Positions 11,965-24,684 of a stretch of DNA of 64,000 nucleotides are shown here, piece after piece. Source of the stretch: Clitopilus passeckerianus. Taxonomy: Eukaryota > Basidiomycota > Agaricomycetes > Agaricales > Entolomataceae. The stretch covers positions 248,001 to 312,000 of the forward strand of contig CALYLX010000011.1 in the NCBI GenBank assembly GCA_944990035.1, given 5' to 3'. The notes below the pieces were generated by a model. The model ran no database searches, had not been told where the DNA came from, and saw only the letters and a list, made by a program, of their open reading frames with translations. Within the stretch, counting starts at the first letter, position 1. Each line of letters starts with the position of its first letter. Both the position numbers and the translations under genes were made by a program.

Positions 11965-14900
11965 TCAGTTCTTGCCGGGTGGAATGTAATCCTTGTGTAC
12001 GCGCATATGCTGGCCCAGATTATCATGTCGACTAAAGTCCTTTCCACACCCAGGGTAGGGACATTGGTGCGCTAGAAGGAGGTAGTCGTCAGCACAGCTC
12101 GAAGTTCTGTACCAAAATTGCCCACTCACGCTTTTCGTACGTATGGATGCTTCTGATGTGTCTCTTCAGATGTTCACCACGCGCAAACAGCTTCCCACAT
12201 CCGTCCACCGTGCATTCATACGTCCTCAGAGCCTTCCCAGAAGCCGCGGGGACACCTCCACCTTTACCTCCATTTGAGCCGCCTCCAGAAGACCCTCCAC
12301 CACTTCCACTTCCAGCACTACTCATCCCTCCCGCGGCATTATCCACTTTTCCTTTGCCTGCAGAGCCTTCCTCCGTCTCGGGTGCACCGACACTCTTCTT
12401 CCGCTCGCCAGCACTAGGGCTAGCATGTGACTCATCCTCTCGCCCCCCTCCCTCAACCATTTCTCCCTCTTCGCCTTCGTCTTCCCCATCACCGTCTTCC
12501 TCCACATCATACAGAGATGACATAGAACGTTCACCCCGGAGCGACTTCCCTTCACCCTGATGTTTCTTCGTCCCAATCTCGGTCTGATACTCGTCCACCG
12601 TCGGCACTCGCCTCCCGCGAGACTTCTTCGTCAAGTTCGGAACTGGGATAGGTATGGGAATGGATGCACTCGCCCTTGCACGTCTTCTTCCGGAACTTCC
12701 ACGAGGCTGGGTTGTAGCTGAGGCACTCGCAGTTCCAGCTGTAGTATTACCTGCAGAAGACGAGCGCGAGAGGTTGCTCCCGAGTTCCGGATGAGAATGC
12801 CTAGAATGTAGGACACCAGCAGGAGAGATAGATAACGACTCCGGCCCGAAGGCATTGGGGTTGGGGGAATAAGACGACCGTCCCGAATATTCAGAATCTG
12901 CGGGTGCAATATCCGAGGAGTGATAATCCAACATTTCACTATCTTCTTGCTTCTCGATGAGTGTCGCAGGGGAGACTGTCGTCGGATGATGAGGGGGGTA
13001 AACTCCGAATGAGGTCGACGAAGGTAAAGACTGCCCAGTCCCTTCAGAAGAATCAGAGTAATGAGCAGACGAAGAGTATGTGTGTCGTCTTCTAGGCCGT
13101 TCGATAGGTCTTGAATGGACTTGGGCTTGGGTCCTTATCCTATTCATCCTCGGCCGCTGAGGAAGGTGAGAAGGGGGACCACGAGCCTCATCCTCTTCAT
13201 CCTCCTCCATATCGAGCTCATACGGCCCCTCAGCGCTTCCAGCAGGGTGCCGGGCATGCCTCTGAGTCAACGGCACATTCTGGTCAAATCCACGAGCCAG
13301 GGGATGCGGCTGTGGCTGGGGGTGATGGAACGAAGCAGCTTGGCGAGAATAGTGGGGTGCATCATGCGAACGCGAAACTTGACCGTGCGGGCTTCCCTCC
13401 TCAGCGTGTGGTGTCGATTCACCCAGGGAAATCGAAGAGTCCTGCCTTTGCACCTGCACCGGGGCTGAAGAAGCAAACGAAGAAGACGAAGAATTATACG
13501 CGACACCGACTGCCTGGGGTTCGATGATAGGCGAGCGATATGAATTCCTAGATCCGTCGACCTCGTGACGCTGTACTGACACAGTTGAAGCACCCGTTTG
13601 GGTGGCTATATGCGCGTTCCAGAGACGCTGATGAGGTGGTGGGAGGGGAGGAGGGGGTGGAATGGGGTGGCCGTCCAAGCTTCCCATGCTACCGACGAAA
13701 TCGTCGTGGTGGATTGGGGCTCCGCCGAACGAGTCGTCATAAGAATAGCGGCGATCAGAATAAGGAGACGCCTCGACATACACTTCCATCGAGTCACCGT
13801 CGATCATCGGGTGGTCGAACCCCGGTGAGAGCGGAATATGAGCAGGGGGCTCTGTCATGTACATTTCTCCCTGATGCGGCGACCTGGCATGGATCGTAGA
13901 CGCCGTCGACGGTCCATCGTTCGGATACTGCAAGCCAGACATGTCCAAGTACCCAGCTGGGTGACTGACCCTCCCATCATTGGTATACTCAGAAACGACG
14001 ATAGACTTCGTCAGGATCGTCGACGGAGCCGAAAGGTCGAATATATGCGCCTGAATAGCAGGACTAGGCGTCTGTGGCGGAGGGGCAGACGGGGAACAAT
14101 GAGACTGTGGTGGTGGTGGGGCGCCAGATAAAGATCCCAACTGTGTCGTTGGTGGCTGTAGTGGCTGCTGCTGCTGATGGTGATGATGATGAGAAGGGAA
14201 CGGCCTTGAAACGGGGTACGATGAAGATCCGGCGGGAGGAGCAGGCTGCAAAATTGAAGCCACCCCAACCGTCGGGGACTCTTGTTTTATCTTCATCATC
14301 TCAGCGTATTCATGCTCAGGGTCGACGGACGAAGGTGCGAATTGATGTGGTGGATTTGCGGCAGGGTTGGACGCATTATATGCGGTAATGCTGTTCCAAC
14401 TGGAAGACACTGGTGGTTCTGGAAAGGTCGTAGACTCGTTCTTCGACGACGAGTTGTAGGGTGCGGCCATAAACGGCTTTGGTTGATTGAATGGAGTCTG
14501 CGGTGACGACAAATATGAGCGGATTGTTATTGATTATATTGATTAATTTTAAGCTTTACGTACCATGGTTGCCCTCCATCGGTCCTTAACGAGCTCGTTA
14601 TTGGTGCCGACGGCGCTTGATCCTGAATGACCGTCGTAGGTGATGACACCGCCGTGCTCAGTGAGGCCTCGACGCTGATGCACGTGAAAAAACTGATGTT
14701 GGGAATGGTCGTGTGGTAGCGACATGGACATCGACGGCAAGTTCAGCGATGGGTAGGTCAGATGTCGAGCATAAGGGTGATGAACGGAGGGAGATGGAGG
14801 AGCGGGGGATGCGGATGGATGATATGTGCGAGTTGGGTAGATAAGCTCTTCTCTGTTAGCTCGAGATGAAGCAGGCCGTGGCATGGGAGAAAGTACGGCA

Positions 14901-15619
14901 GCAGTAGCAAGAGACGTCGGAACGGGAGCGTGTTGTTCATTAACATTAACACGGGCATCATGAGAAAACATAACGGAAGGAGGAGGGTTCGAAGGCTGCA
15001 TATGCATTCCGACTCGGTCGACGGTGACATTACCAAGCCCGTTCTGGTTTTGGTGGAGCGGTAATGAAGCAGCAGGAGAAAATTGAGCTAGCTGCGGATA
15101 CGGATTCGAAGAGGAACCGTTGGCTGTCGAGGATGCGGCAGGTGACAGCGAAGCTCTGTCATGCATCGGTGGGGAAGGATTGTGGGCCACATAAGACGAT
15201 GAGAAAGCCTGCTGCCCAGACGGTGCCGCTTCAGACGACCAGCTGACATCCGCGGCACCACCTTCTTCACCATAGTCAAATCCTGCATTCCCAAAACCGT
15301 GGTCGTCGTAGGCAGCAGGCAGCGAGCTCGGCGATGAATAGACGTTTTCTTTGGCAAAATCCTCCATGGCGGCTCTTTGTGGATCCACGTAGGCGTAGTG
15401 ATTGTGACCGACGAGCTTTGGATGATCCTGGAATGTAACAGTTGGCTCTGACGAGTCCGAAACTGGACTCTGAGCAGGATACGAGGCGCTTGAGCCAGAA
15501 GAGAACGGTGAGGATGCTGAATATGAGGAATAGGTGGGACTGATGGGCGAGGCCATGTCGGGTGAAAGGAAATCAGCCGGACGCGGGGCAAAGATAATAT
15601 TGGGAGGGATGATGAACAT
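11965..15619 (-). CDS. Large two-finger C2H2 transcription factor, Msn2/Seb1-like
   Basis: Exons 15619-14564, 14497-12130 and 12071-11965 join in frame to 1176 residues. Nearly all of the protein is Ser/Pro/His/Gln-rich and disordered, with a His/Gln tract near 14170-14195, an acidic patch (EEDGDGEDEGEEGE) and a basic motif PVPNLTKKSRGRRVPT. Two C2H2 fingers close the protein: CTVDGCGKLFARGEHLKRH, then a HTYEKP linker, then CPYPGCGKDFSRHDNLGQH. Recognition helices RGEHLKRH and RHDNLGQH resemble those of Msn2-type factors, which bind AGGGG stress-response elements, so a nuclear stress or nutrient regulator is likely. The last intron (12072-12129) splits the Pro codon of the linker. I chose the ATG at 15619 (MFIIPPNIIFAP). 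The frame remains open 39 codons upstream to a possible acceptor (TATATAG), so an extra 5' exon is possible. Confidence 0.85.
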
Positions 15620-18263
15620 ATGTGCCTTGAACGGGTAAACCAAATCTTCCTGCCTCGACTCGTTAGCGATGATTTCGGAAGACAACCGCTCGAATCTGGG
15701 GTAACTGTAAGAGTCGAAACGAAGGATTTGGGTCAACTATATAGAGCTAAATATTTCAAAACCCGAAAAATGGAGAGAAATGTGAGTTTTCGTGGGGATA
15801 ATCTGAGGTAAACAACGACTACAAGATCATTCGTAACCAAGTATAGTCGTGAAATGCCGAAATGAGAAAAGAAAAAGGAATCGTCGCAGGCGAGAAGGAA
15901 GAAGGAAAGGAAGAGGAGGCCAGTGAAAGAGCGGGCGGGAAAGTTCAGAAACTGCAAGATTAAGATGCTGCTGTGTGAAATATCCGTCGATCGATCTAGA
16001 TTACATTAGCTAAGGAAGGCACCAGCCTGCCTGAGAAAGACCAGACTATAATGCAAGCATGCCGACATCTTTACGACCATCTGCAAGTACGTGACCATGC
16101 ACCAGATGCTAGTTTGCCTTCTCCTTCTGCTCATTGTCAAATCTAAGCGCGGTCCGACCACAATTATGAGCCTTTCATCTCAATAACCACTTTGAGCCGA
16201 GTTCTCGAGTCAAAACCCGTTTTGCCCTTCTTTCCTACCCAGATCTGGCACTCCCACACAATATCCGTCCATATGGCGCCCTCTTTCCATTTTGATCATC
16301 CTCCCTTCATCTGGTCGGTGCATCGCCACATCGGTCCGAGCCACCCGCCAAAATATCGCTCATCTCCGAAAATCCTCGTCCTTTCCTCCCTCCACATCAA
16401 GATTCAGTGATAGACCTAGTGCCCTCGAATTTCATTTCCACAGTGTCGCGGGCGATATGTCTTTCCAAGCAAATGTGGAATGTGGGAGGAGAGGCAGCAT
16501 ATGCGACACTGGTGTATGCAATGCATGACACAGTGATAATTCATTACCCCACGGCATGGCGTCTGAGTTACAGCGTGATCCCGTACCCTTCGCTTCGTAT
16601 CACGTCCCGAAGCTTGAGAGACTCACTAACTGCTAGGCAGAAAGTGTGAGGTACCCCCATGTGCTACCTATGAACATCCTCACCCAGCTCCACACAGGTC
16701 ATATCCCTCCAGCATGCTGTCAACTATCCTGTCCACCTGTCGGAAGCAAGCCAAGTAAGCAAGCATACGAGCCTTCTCTGATGAGACAGTATTTGCCTCT
16801 TCGGTCTTTTTCTCTTCGGGAGGACTGTTTTTGCAAATTCACGCCAGTCACATCGGAGTCCCGCTGGCCGCGGCAAATTACCTCGGCTTGTAGATCTCCA
16901 GACTCTAAGTGGAGGAGTCGCCATCCCCACCCTGGTGGGTGCCTGTTCACCATGTTGACCGGGAGAACTACCTCCCTCCTGCTTCAACAGGCTACAAACC
17001 TCACACAGTTACTGCCGACCCTGACTGGCAGACATCATCGACATCATACATGTGAGTGTATAATAATACTTTGGCCGAAACGTACCAATTTCCATCCATT
17101 ACGGACCGAAAATTTGCGACGTTGCGTACGTACAGTAATCCATCGAGTACTATTGGCAGATGGATACAATTTCCCAGCAGAAATTAGAGCTATTCATCAG
17201 TCGGATTCGGTCCTCCGTTCGTTCAGGTAGGATAAGTGATAGGCACCTTGATTGTCGCATGGTCAATGAACACATCAAAGATGTTCAAAGCCTCATTCCG
17301 TGCTTCGCCCGAGTTAAATGGTCCGAATTGACAGGACTTTTTGAAGCCTCTAGCTTGATACGGACCTACAGAGCCGTGACCATAATCATTTCCATATCAT
17401 TTGTTTCGAGTCTGAATCATCACTCGCTATCTTCAAGTGACGCGACGAGGTCCTGGATAAACGATGTTCTTTTGATCTTTGCAACCACTCCCGCCGGTTG
17501 AGAGACCGGATCTCGACGGCCCTCCCGTTGTGGAGTTTGTTTTCTCCCCCAAAACTGGCGACCACACCCGCGTAAAGCCGACCCCGCATTGTCGTCGATT
17601 CAGGTCCGATGCGGTACTTTGGCGGCGCGATCGCCTATTTTGACGGTACGCGATACCTCCTCTCTCGAGGTGGTGTTCGGAGAAATTTCGCCCTTTCTGA
17701 TACTATGGAAAATGTATTACGGAACGGACGTGGTGGGGCTTCCAAGAAATTTCGACAGCAGACCGGTAGGATGGCTGTAGGCTTTTTTTAACTTTGCTTC
17801 AGAGAATAAGCTCCATTTTCCTTGAAGGGGGAGCCTACGAAATTAGGAACGATGTTCTGGCGACTCGGACATGAGCTAACCTGGACAGTTTAATCCACTA
17901 CTTTAGACCATCCGGGTTGTTTTATGAGGCATCGCGCCAGCACGTATATTTCGTTTGCATATGCCGTTAGATTTTTGTATCGATGTCACTCTAGAAAGGG
18001 AACGAACTTCTTTCAGTGCATTCCCTTTATTCAGCTATGTAGTCTTATGACAGCCCGAGTCGCAATCGTATTCTTGTTCCCAGAGGATTTTCAGGATCCT
18101 GTGGATTCAAATGTGGCGTACCATGCGATAATCCTCTAGCTTGATGTGTTCGATAGCGTCGATGGCGTTCAGTGGCTTTGTTTCTCAACGTTAGTATGCA
18201 GAAAGAACTTCACACCGACGTGTGAGAGGAACGGTCAAAAATGTGTTTTCAAGCTTACAGAAA
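15620..18263. other. Promoter side of the C2H2 gene and gene-poor tract
   Basis: The first 350 bases are purine-rich on the plus strand, giving a CT-rich leader for the minus-strand C2H2 gene. From about 16 to 18.2 kb no frame shows a domain or a coherent set of exons, although the plus-strand frame at 16646-17230 is open for 194 codons. I regard that frame as chance, because its composition is unlike the real genes here. Confidence 0.4.
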
Positions 18264-18337
18264 TGATTCGACCCAGGCTCGAACTGAGGACCTTCTGTGT
18301 GTTAGACAGATGCGATAACCAACTACGCCATCGAACC
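18264..18337 (-). tRNA. tRNA-Val (anticodon AAC)
   Basis: On the minus strand the 74-base sequence folds as a cloverleaf. The 7-bp acceptor stem is GGTTCGA with TCGAATC (one G-T pair), followed by the discriminator A. The D-arm is GGCGTAGTTGGTTATCGC. The anticodon stem TCTGT/ACAGA encloses the loop CTAACAC, giving anticodon AAC. The T-arm is CTCAG-TTCGAGC-CTGGG. There is no intron. Internal A- and B-box promoter elements are present as part of the D- and T-arms. Only a short T run (TTTC) follows the 3' end, so the terminator looks weak. Confidence 0.93.
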
Positions 18338-18404
18338 GTGCTATCACAATCGCATCGGCCAGTCACATCTCGACAATGTGCCAACAGCCAATGCCAGCCA
18401 CCAA

Positions 18405-18852
18405 TGGCCACCGTTCCTGAACATTGTCTCGCCTGTGCAACCCGTCATTGTCAAAGATGTGTAAGATGATTTTCAGGACAGAGCATATGCTGCGCTGAAA
18501 CGCCACTCTACAGCTTTCTCTGATCCCAAGACTCCCGATGTCATCGCACGCGCTTTCAGTGAGGCCAAAGGAATTTCCAAAATGTCTCTACCTGGCAATG
18601 ATCTGCTAACCGGTTCAAAGTTAACCTGATCGAATGGACGCCTCTGTCGACTTCGAATCGCTCGTAGAGCGGACCCCGAGGTGAGAACGCCTGAAACCTC
18701 TTCTCAACTATAGACAACGTGCTTGCAAAAGTATTAATGAAAGAGGGGAAGGTTGTTCATGCTCCGTTCTCAGTCGGACTCGAACTTCGCTCTGAAGAAG
18801 ATAGAGAGCTGCGATGTAACTTCCCGATACGCCAGTGTGCTCACTGTCGGCA
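18405..18852 (+). pseudogene. Decayed coding fragment of an unidentified gene
   Basis: Several blocks read like real protein but cannot be joined. WPPFLNIVSPVQPVIVKD is followed by AYAALKRHSTAFSDPKTPDV and IARAFSEAKGISKMSLPGND. After a frame change come DFESLVERTPR, then AKVLMKEGKVVHAPFSVGLE and LRSEEDRELRCN. The breaks are a stop within the second block's frame, a shift near 18645, and no workable splice between the last two blocks. I do not recognise the parent family. It lies beside the tRNA-Val gene in a gene-poor tract, where remnants of duplicated or mobile sequences are often found. Confidence 0.35.
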
Positions 18853-21800
18853 GTAACAGTTTGAGTAAGGCCGGGGAATATCCAGACAGACAGCCGTTAA
18901 CGAGATTTAATATCCAGTTTCTTCGGAGCAGCTTTAATCAGGCCTCTCAGGTTGACAGTTCATGACCGATGAGGACCGCAGACATCAATGGTGGTTCTAG
19001 GGACCGTAGATCAGAACAAAAACAAATATCATGAGGCGTTGATCCCCTTCCTTGATTCTGAAATAGCAACTCCGTGAAGGCGTCACCTGGCCTGATGGAC
19101 CGTATCCTTCTGCTCCTAGAACAATTACTAGGATGTGGTACGTGGTCAGTCGACAACTGGAGCGACGATTATCGATAGATTGCGTTCTCAGCGCTACACT
19201 TCCGACAGAAATATCGGATCCCGGCAAAAAACACGCCCTTCTCTCGAAGTCTAGTCCAAATACAGAGATGCACTCTTAGGATCTTTCAGGACAATGCTCT
19301 GCTACTTTGCGGATTAAGCTGTCTGGACACCGGGTATCCCCGAAGCTCGAAGATAGCTAAAGTCACAGGTAGCCCGAACCGCAAGAACCTTGCCGCTTTG
19401 GCAGGTCAGCTGAGCGTCCAGCAGTTGTGTACAGGCGGTATCATGACTCCGTGCTGCGTTCTAACTGAGAAGTGTGATGGGTTCTTGTGACGATCAGGGT
19501 TCTTTACATCGCAGCTTTAGCGTCCAAGCCTGTGGCTACGTGAACCATGCAGCACAAAATGGCTTTCTTCAAAACCACACACGCATTGCACTCTCGAGAC
19601 CGATATTTTTCAAGGGACTTAGACAACAACACCTAGCTCAACGCACCTAAACCGTTCATCTGTACCCTGAGCTATCTTCGATAGAGTATGTTAATTTTCC
19701 AACAATACTCGCATACGCCATAAAATTCTGCCAACTAGCCTATTCAGTTTGGACAGCCCACCTGGAAACTCGGACCGACAGTTTGGCGTTCCATAATCAT
19801 GTTTATCTGGGGAAGAAGGTTGTCAAATCCAGTAGAGCCTTGGAGAAACTTACTGGGGATGGTACAGAAATGGCTCCATTGAGTCCTGAGGGGATTGCTA
19901 TCGCAGGCAGGTTGCGGATAGTACGTCATTTCCGAACAGAATGGGAAAAGTATGAAGCCTGCAGCAAGTCAACCATTTTAGTTGGAGGCAGACGATGAGC
20001 ATTACAAGCGTGCTGAGGCATTGGCCACCCTCCAGCTAAAATCATTGTTAGCCATTCTGTCGAGGTAGAACCGTCCTCTAGACAGGTGGATACGATGCGA
20101 CATTTCTACGGAGTGGAACCGTCGCCTGCAAGCGATCCTTCCCGAAGTGAAGGAATTGAAGGCACGAAAACGACGAATATGGCGAACCCTGCGCTCGAAT
20201 GGAGATAACCCCCGATAAAGCCTGCTTGAGATCCTCGTGGCCCTTCTCACAGATAGACGACCTGTCCAGAACCTGACAATAGCAACTCCAATTGGGCCGT
20301 AAAGGCCAAGTGCTCATTCGGAGCGACAAACGGGGTCCTGAAGCCCTGACAATGAGCAAGTGCCACGTCGACTTTCGGCGGAAAACATACGTGTTTTGGG
20401 TGAATTCTTGGACGAATTAGTAGTAATTCCCAGCGAGGAGCAAGGACCTCGAGAACCCCCGAATCACGGCATAAGAATCGTATCCGTTCAGGCGTTGACC
20501 TACGAAGGATATCGGGGAAGAGATACAATGTTCCGCTTGCAGGCGGGGGATGCCGAACCTAGCATCAAGCACGCTAAAGACGCCGCGGGAGGGTTTGAGA
20601 TGGCCTGCCCACCTCATTGGCACAGGCTTTCCAACGATATCGAAGCCAGAGTAGTTGCATCTGCAGCGTGGATATCCGCTTAATATAGCGGCATAGATAA
20701 CGAATGAGGTTGATAACGCGGAAGTAACAATAATCGATCGTCACTTACCAAAGGGTGCAAAAACCGCAGTCTTGACGTGCCGCCTCGCCACAAATTACCT
20801 GTCTTCTCAATGCTTCTCTAACTTGACAGAAGGCGAGAGATAAACGTGTCAATTCATGTCTCCTTCTGAGAGCGAATGATCTTCGTGACGCCAGAGAGTG
20901 GTCAGAATATCGAATGGATCCGACATATCTAGTTGAATCTCATTAGACCGTTTCAATCAAGGGTCTGATAACAATTCCAGATCCCAAACTCTAACCTTGT
21001 GCATCAAACTCTACTTGGTTCGAGGCGCCAAGTTCTCGGGAACCAGTGACACCCAGCCCCCACTTCAACGGGATCGTTTATCCTTGTTGAGGCAGTCAGC
21101 TGATGCCACTGATGCATTGTCGAGGTGGTCAGGCGTAAAGACTTCTGGACCTCGGAAGCTTCATTGTTCGCCTGTAGAAGCCTCAATTAATCTTAGTGTA
21201 TCAATCAATGATCGAAATTAGACTAATCGAGCACTTACCCCGTAAGTTCTGCGAAGATATAGAGAAGACGAGGATTTGGCGGAATGAATGTTCCTACTTA
21301 TCAAATGTTCTGGCCTCTAAGCTCCGGACGGAGACAATTTTTGTGCGTTCTCATCTCACACCAGGCCCTCCGATCCAAAACGGACCCTACGTCCTATCAT
21401 ATTTTGTCGTCATCGGAGCCTTGGATAGACACTGGAGGAGCTCACCTGGATAAAAACAGTCCTCCTGGAGAGTTTAAAGGGTCCACCAAGCGTCATAGGG
21501 ATACAGAAATTAACTGAGGCCCCGAATGCAGAAGGCCCCAATGGGCAAAGTGGAGTAGCCTCCAGTCCTAGATTTTCCCGCCTCAGGATTCAAGCTCAAT
21601 TTTTCAACCATAGCCTCGTGTTCCAGCACCTAGGTATACAAACGGGTAATCGAGATACCAGACCTTGAAAAATTAAGCGATGGAGAAGGGTCATCGCTGG
21701 GGAACGTGGGTAGCATCCGCAGTAGTCGAAATCCAGAACGTGCCAGGAAGACGGAGTCGCGTTTGATTGGCCGTGAAGTCAACATGCCCGGGGTGGCCAG

Positions 21801-23320
21801 ATGACCATGTCGAAGAGTTATCCCCTTCATAAAGCGCCTAAAGTGACCGAAGCTCTTCAGCTTCATGAGACAAAACAGGGTCCACGATGACTACTTATCG
21901 GCATGATGCCATGCACGAAGGGACCCGATCATATACCAGCTTGTGGGTTGCTAGATTATAGCCTCTCTGCGCCCGCGATGTAAGGCATATCGTGTCACTA
22001 CGGTCATCAGAACGAAAAGGCCCTGGAGGATGACGAGTGCCACCATAACCAAACGGTGATGATCGTATTCCAGGTCTTAGTATGAGCCGTGTACAGACAA
22101 CGGCTTTCTGACAGTAATAGCACCGCAAGCGCCTGCAGCACTTCAGGAGAGGGGGCCGATTGTGGTCTTGGGACAAGACCCGAAAAGTGCCGGTCGGCAT
22201 TCGAGAGAAGCTTCTGAGGATTGCCTGATCGAGGCCTTACTCCGGATATAATTTTTGTCTACAAAAAGTTCATATCAGTATAGAGGGCAAAAAGTTTTCA
22301 AAGAGAATGAACAGAAAGAGGACAGCGAAAATTAGGTTACGTCGAGCAATGGCAGCTACTCCAAACTCACATTAATCGCCAACTTTCTGGGAGGTTTATG
22401 ACCGGTTCGGAAAGTTCTCAGCTGGTGAAGGGTGGAACCTTCTCCTACATCAGAAGAAACTGACTCAGGGAGATCGAAATGATAACTCACAGATTGTTGA
22501 ATTGAGTGTAGCCGCCATGAAAATCATGATCATCCTCTTTGAGGCACTGCCTGGGTCTCTTGGCGATAGAAAAATCAGAAGGCCCGTCTCGAGGAGCCCA
22601 TTCTCAGCTCAAAGCCTCTCTGCAGCGACGAAGCCCGACGAAGCGCGCCCAGTTTGACAGACGGACATCGCTTAACAGGGGCTTCTGTTCCGAGAAGACG
22701 TTAAGCCAGCAGCGTATAGCCCTGACAGAGATGTATTTGATCCACGATGTCTACTGGCTCTCGTTGTCTGGATTCTCTCGCAGTCTTTCCACCAGAAAAC
22801 CATAGATAATTGCCGACAAGTCGAGACAGCATCGCTGTTGCAAATTGGGCCCAGCATGGTCATGTGTCCAAACCAAGTGTCGTAGCCGGTGCCAGCCGCT
22901 TGAAGCCCACGTTTCCTAGTGTCCAACCACAAGATACACTTATAGAGCGATCTTCAAGGATATGTTATCGTCGTCCAGAATGAACTGCAAGCAATCTGAA
23001 AGCTGCGCCAAATGATCAACGCGACGAACGCGTGTCGGAGCGAAGAACACGTGCCCAATGTGAAAAAATTTGCTTCCGTCCAACTCCCCCTCTCTGCTCA
23101 GGGGCTTTCGTTTGCAAATTCTTGTTCTCCTCCCACTCCTTCGTCGTCCAAGCTGCCGCGTCGCTGCAATACGTGTCATTCAAAGGGCTCAAGATTTCGC
23201 GATTGGACTGGAATCTTGGCAGCGTCGTCGTCTGACGACTAGATACCTTGTGTTGGAACCATAACCACCGGTCATCTGCCGTGGTTCTTAAAACTGAAAG
23301 TTCAGGAAAATGTTGGTTAA
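18853..23320. other. Gene-poor tract of 4.5 kb
   Basis: I found no intact gene, terminal repeat or transposase motif. Some minus-strand frames (about 20000-20530 and 21895-22932) have protein-like stretches but are broken by stops and carry no motif I can name, so they may be old decayed genes. The last 250 bases before 23320 are CT-rich on the plus strand (about 23075-23160) and may be the leader of the following zinc-finger gene. Confidence 0.35.
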
Positions 23321-24684
23321 AAGCGACAGAAAAGAGGTGGATATAGGGATACCGATGGTCTGTTTTATTTCTATATTGTCTGCGACTGGAGGGACTCATC
23401 CTTCGCCCAGTCGCCTGATAAAAATACCCATCGTGGAGCACAACACGATACCCTCGATGAGGCTCCTGATTCCAACCGGAAACGAAGCACCCGTTCGCAG
23501 TCAGGCCATTCCACGAAACGCAGGCGCCAGGAGCGCAGTCTCTCTCCAGAAGGAAGAGAGTCACTTTCCGGTGCCGGGCTGCGATCCCGAACGCACAAAC
23601 AACACAAATCGTACGACGGTGCCATCTTCAGCACCAGCGGATCTTCAACAGCCACCTCCACTGCTGCTTCATCTGAGCATGGAAGATCTAGTGTTGGCGC
23701 AACCAGCGTTGATTCTGAGTGCAATGAACCACCGACCTTTCCTCCAACCACCCAGATCACCTTTTTGGATGGTTCATTGAGTGCTACTGCGAACTCTCGA
23801 TCGGACAGACCTGGCCCGAAATCTCGGGCTAATTTACCTGTACCTGTACCCAACTTGACCAAGAAAAGTCGTGGACGACGCGTCCCGACCAAACTTGCGT
23901 CAAGCGGCGACGATAGTGCTGCACCCAGTGCAGGCGCTAAAGAAGGTCGCATGTACGTCTGTCAAGTCGAAAACTGCGGCAAATGCTTCCACCGAGGCGA
24001 ACATTTAAAGAGGCATATTCGATCTATCCATACCCACGAAAAACGTATGTTCCTTCCACCCAATAATTTATTGCCCACATCAACTAAATTCCGTCATCAG
24101 CCTTCAAATGCTCGCATGGCCTATGCACCAAGACGTTCAACCGGCACGACAACCTTCTGCAGCATCTCAAAGTCCACAAAGGCCGCGAAATCTCGCCAGA
24201 TCCTTCTGACATGGAAGACGGCAACGAATACCCTCCGTATCGTCCACGCGAAGAGACTGCGTCTCCGTCCCCTCCTTCATCTCCAAGAGTGATACCCCCG
24301 CCTCCCAGGGCGCGATTGATACCAATCAAGGCCATTGAGGATTTCAATACCGATTCTCGGGATACCTCCCCTGCCCCTGAGGCACACGAGTACAAAACGG
24401 AAAGCCGTCGTCGGAGCCCATCTCCACCATCTCCCCCACGCCCCTCAGCACCCACCTCCTTCCGCACCATTACCAGCAGCTTCAGCTCCGGGAGTGGACG
24501 CTATGCGCCCCACTACGGAACCTTAACCGGGCCAGGAACTTCTCCTTTCTCGAGTTCTGCAAATAACGCGTCTAGGATGGCTGTATCCTCACTTCGCACG
24601 GAAATGGACATGCAGGAATCACCACTCAGACGGCTCTGTGAGCTGGCTGTGTCTTCACCTCCCGTTCGGGGACAGGAGGCGTGA
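23321..24684 (+). CDS. Second two-finger C2H2 transcription factor, paralogue
   Basis: This is a shorter relative of the C2H2 gene at 11965-15619. The frame is open from just after a TAA at 23318 to 24044, is spliced (intron 24045-24100) and ends at 24684. It has a Ser/Arg-rich N-terminal part, then NLPVPVPNLTKKSRGRRVPT, finger 1 (CQVENCGKCFHRGEHLKRH), linker HTHEKP, finger 2 (CSHGLCTKTFNRHDNLLQH) and a Ser/Pro-rich tail (RSPSPPSPPRPSAPTSF) ending VRGQEA. The intron falls after the first base of the linker Pro codon, exactly as in the paralogue. It should bind similar AGGGG-type sites. The 5' end is unresolved: no ATG lies in frame before MYVCQV at 23951, so an upstream exon spliced into about 23330-23390 is needed, or the gene has lost its start. 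Confidence 0.75.

Noticed and set aside
14498..14563. Two separate genes at 12089-14512 and 14549-15736
   Set aside because: The apparent start of the first frame is a TTG inside an intron. Donor and acceptor at 14563 and 14498 join the two in phase, so this is one gene.
16646..17230. 194-codon open frame on the plus strand
   Set aside because: No motif, low-complexity-free but unlike neighbouring proteins, and no exon chain; most likely chance.
23016..23564. 182-codon minus-strand frame
   Set aside because: It is antisense to the zinc-finger gene's coding region and leader, and has no domain.
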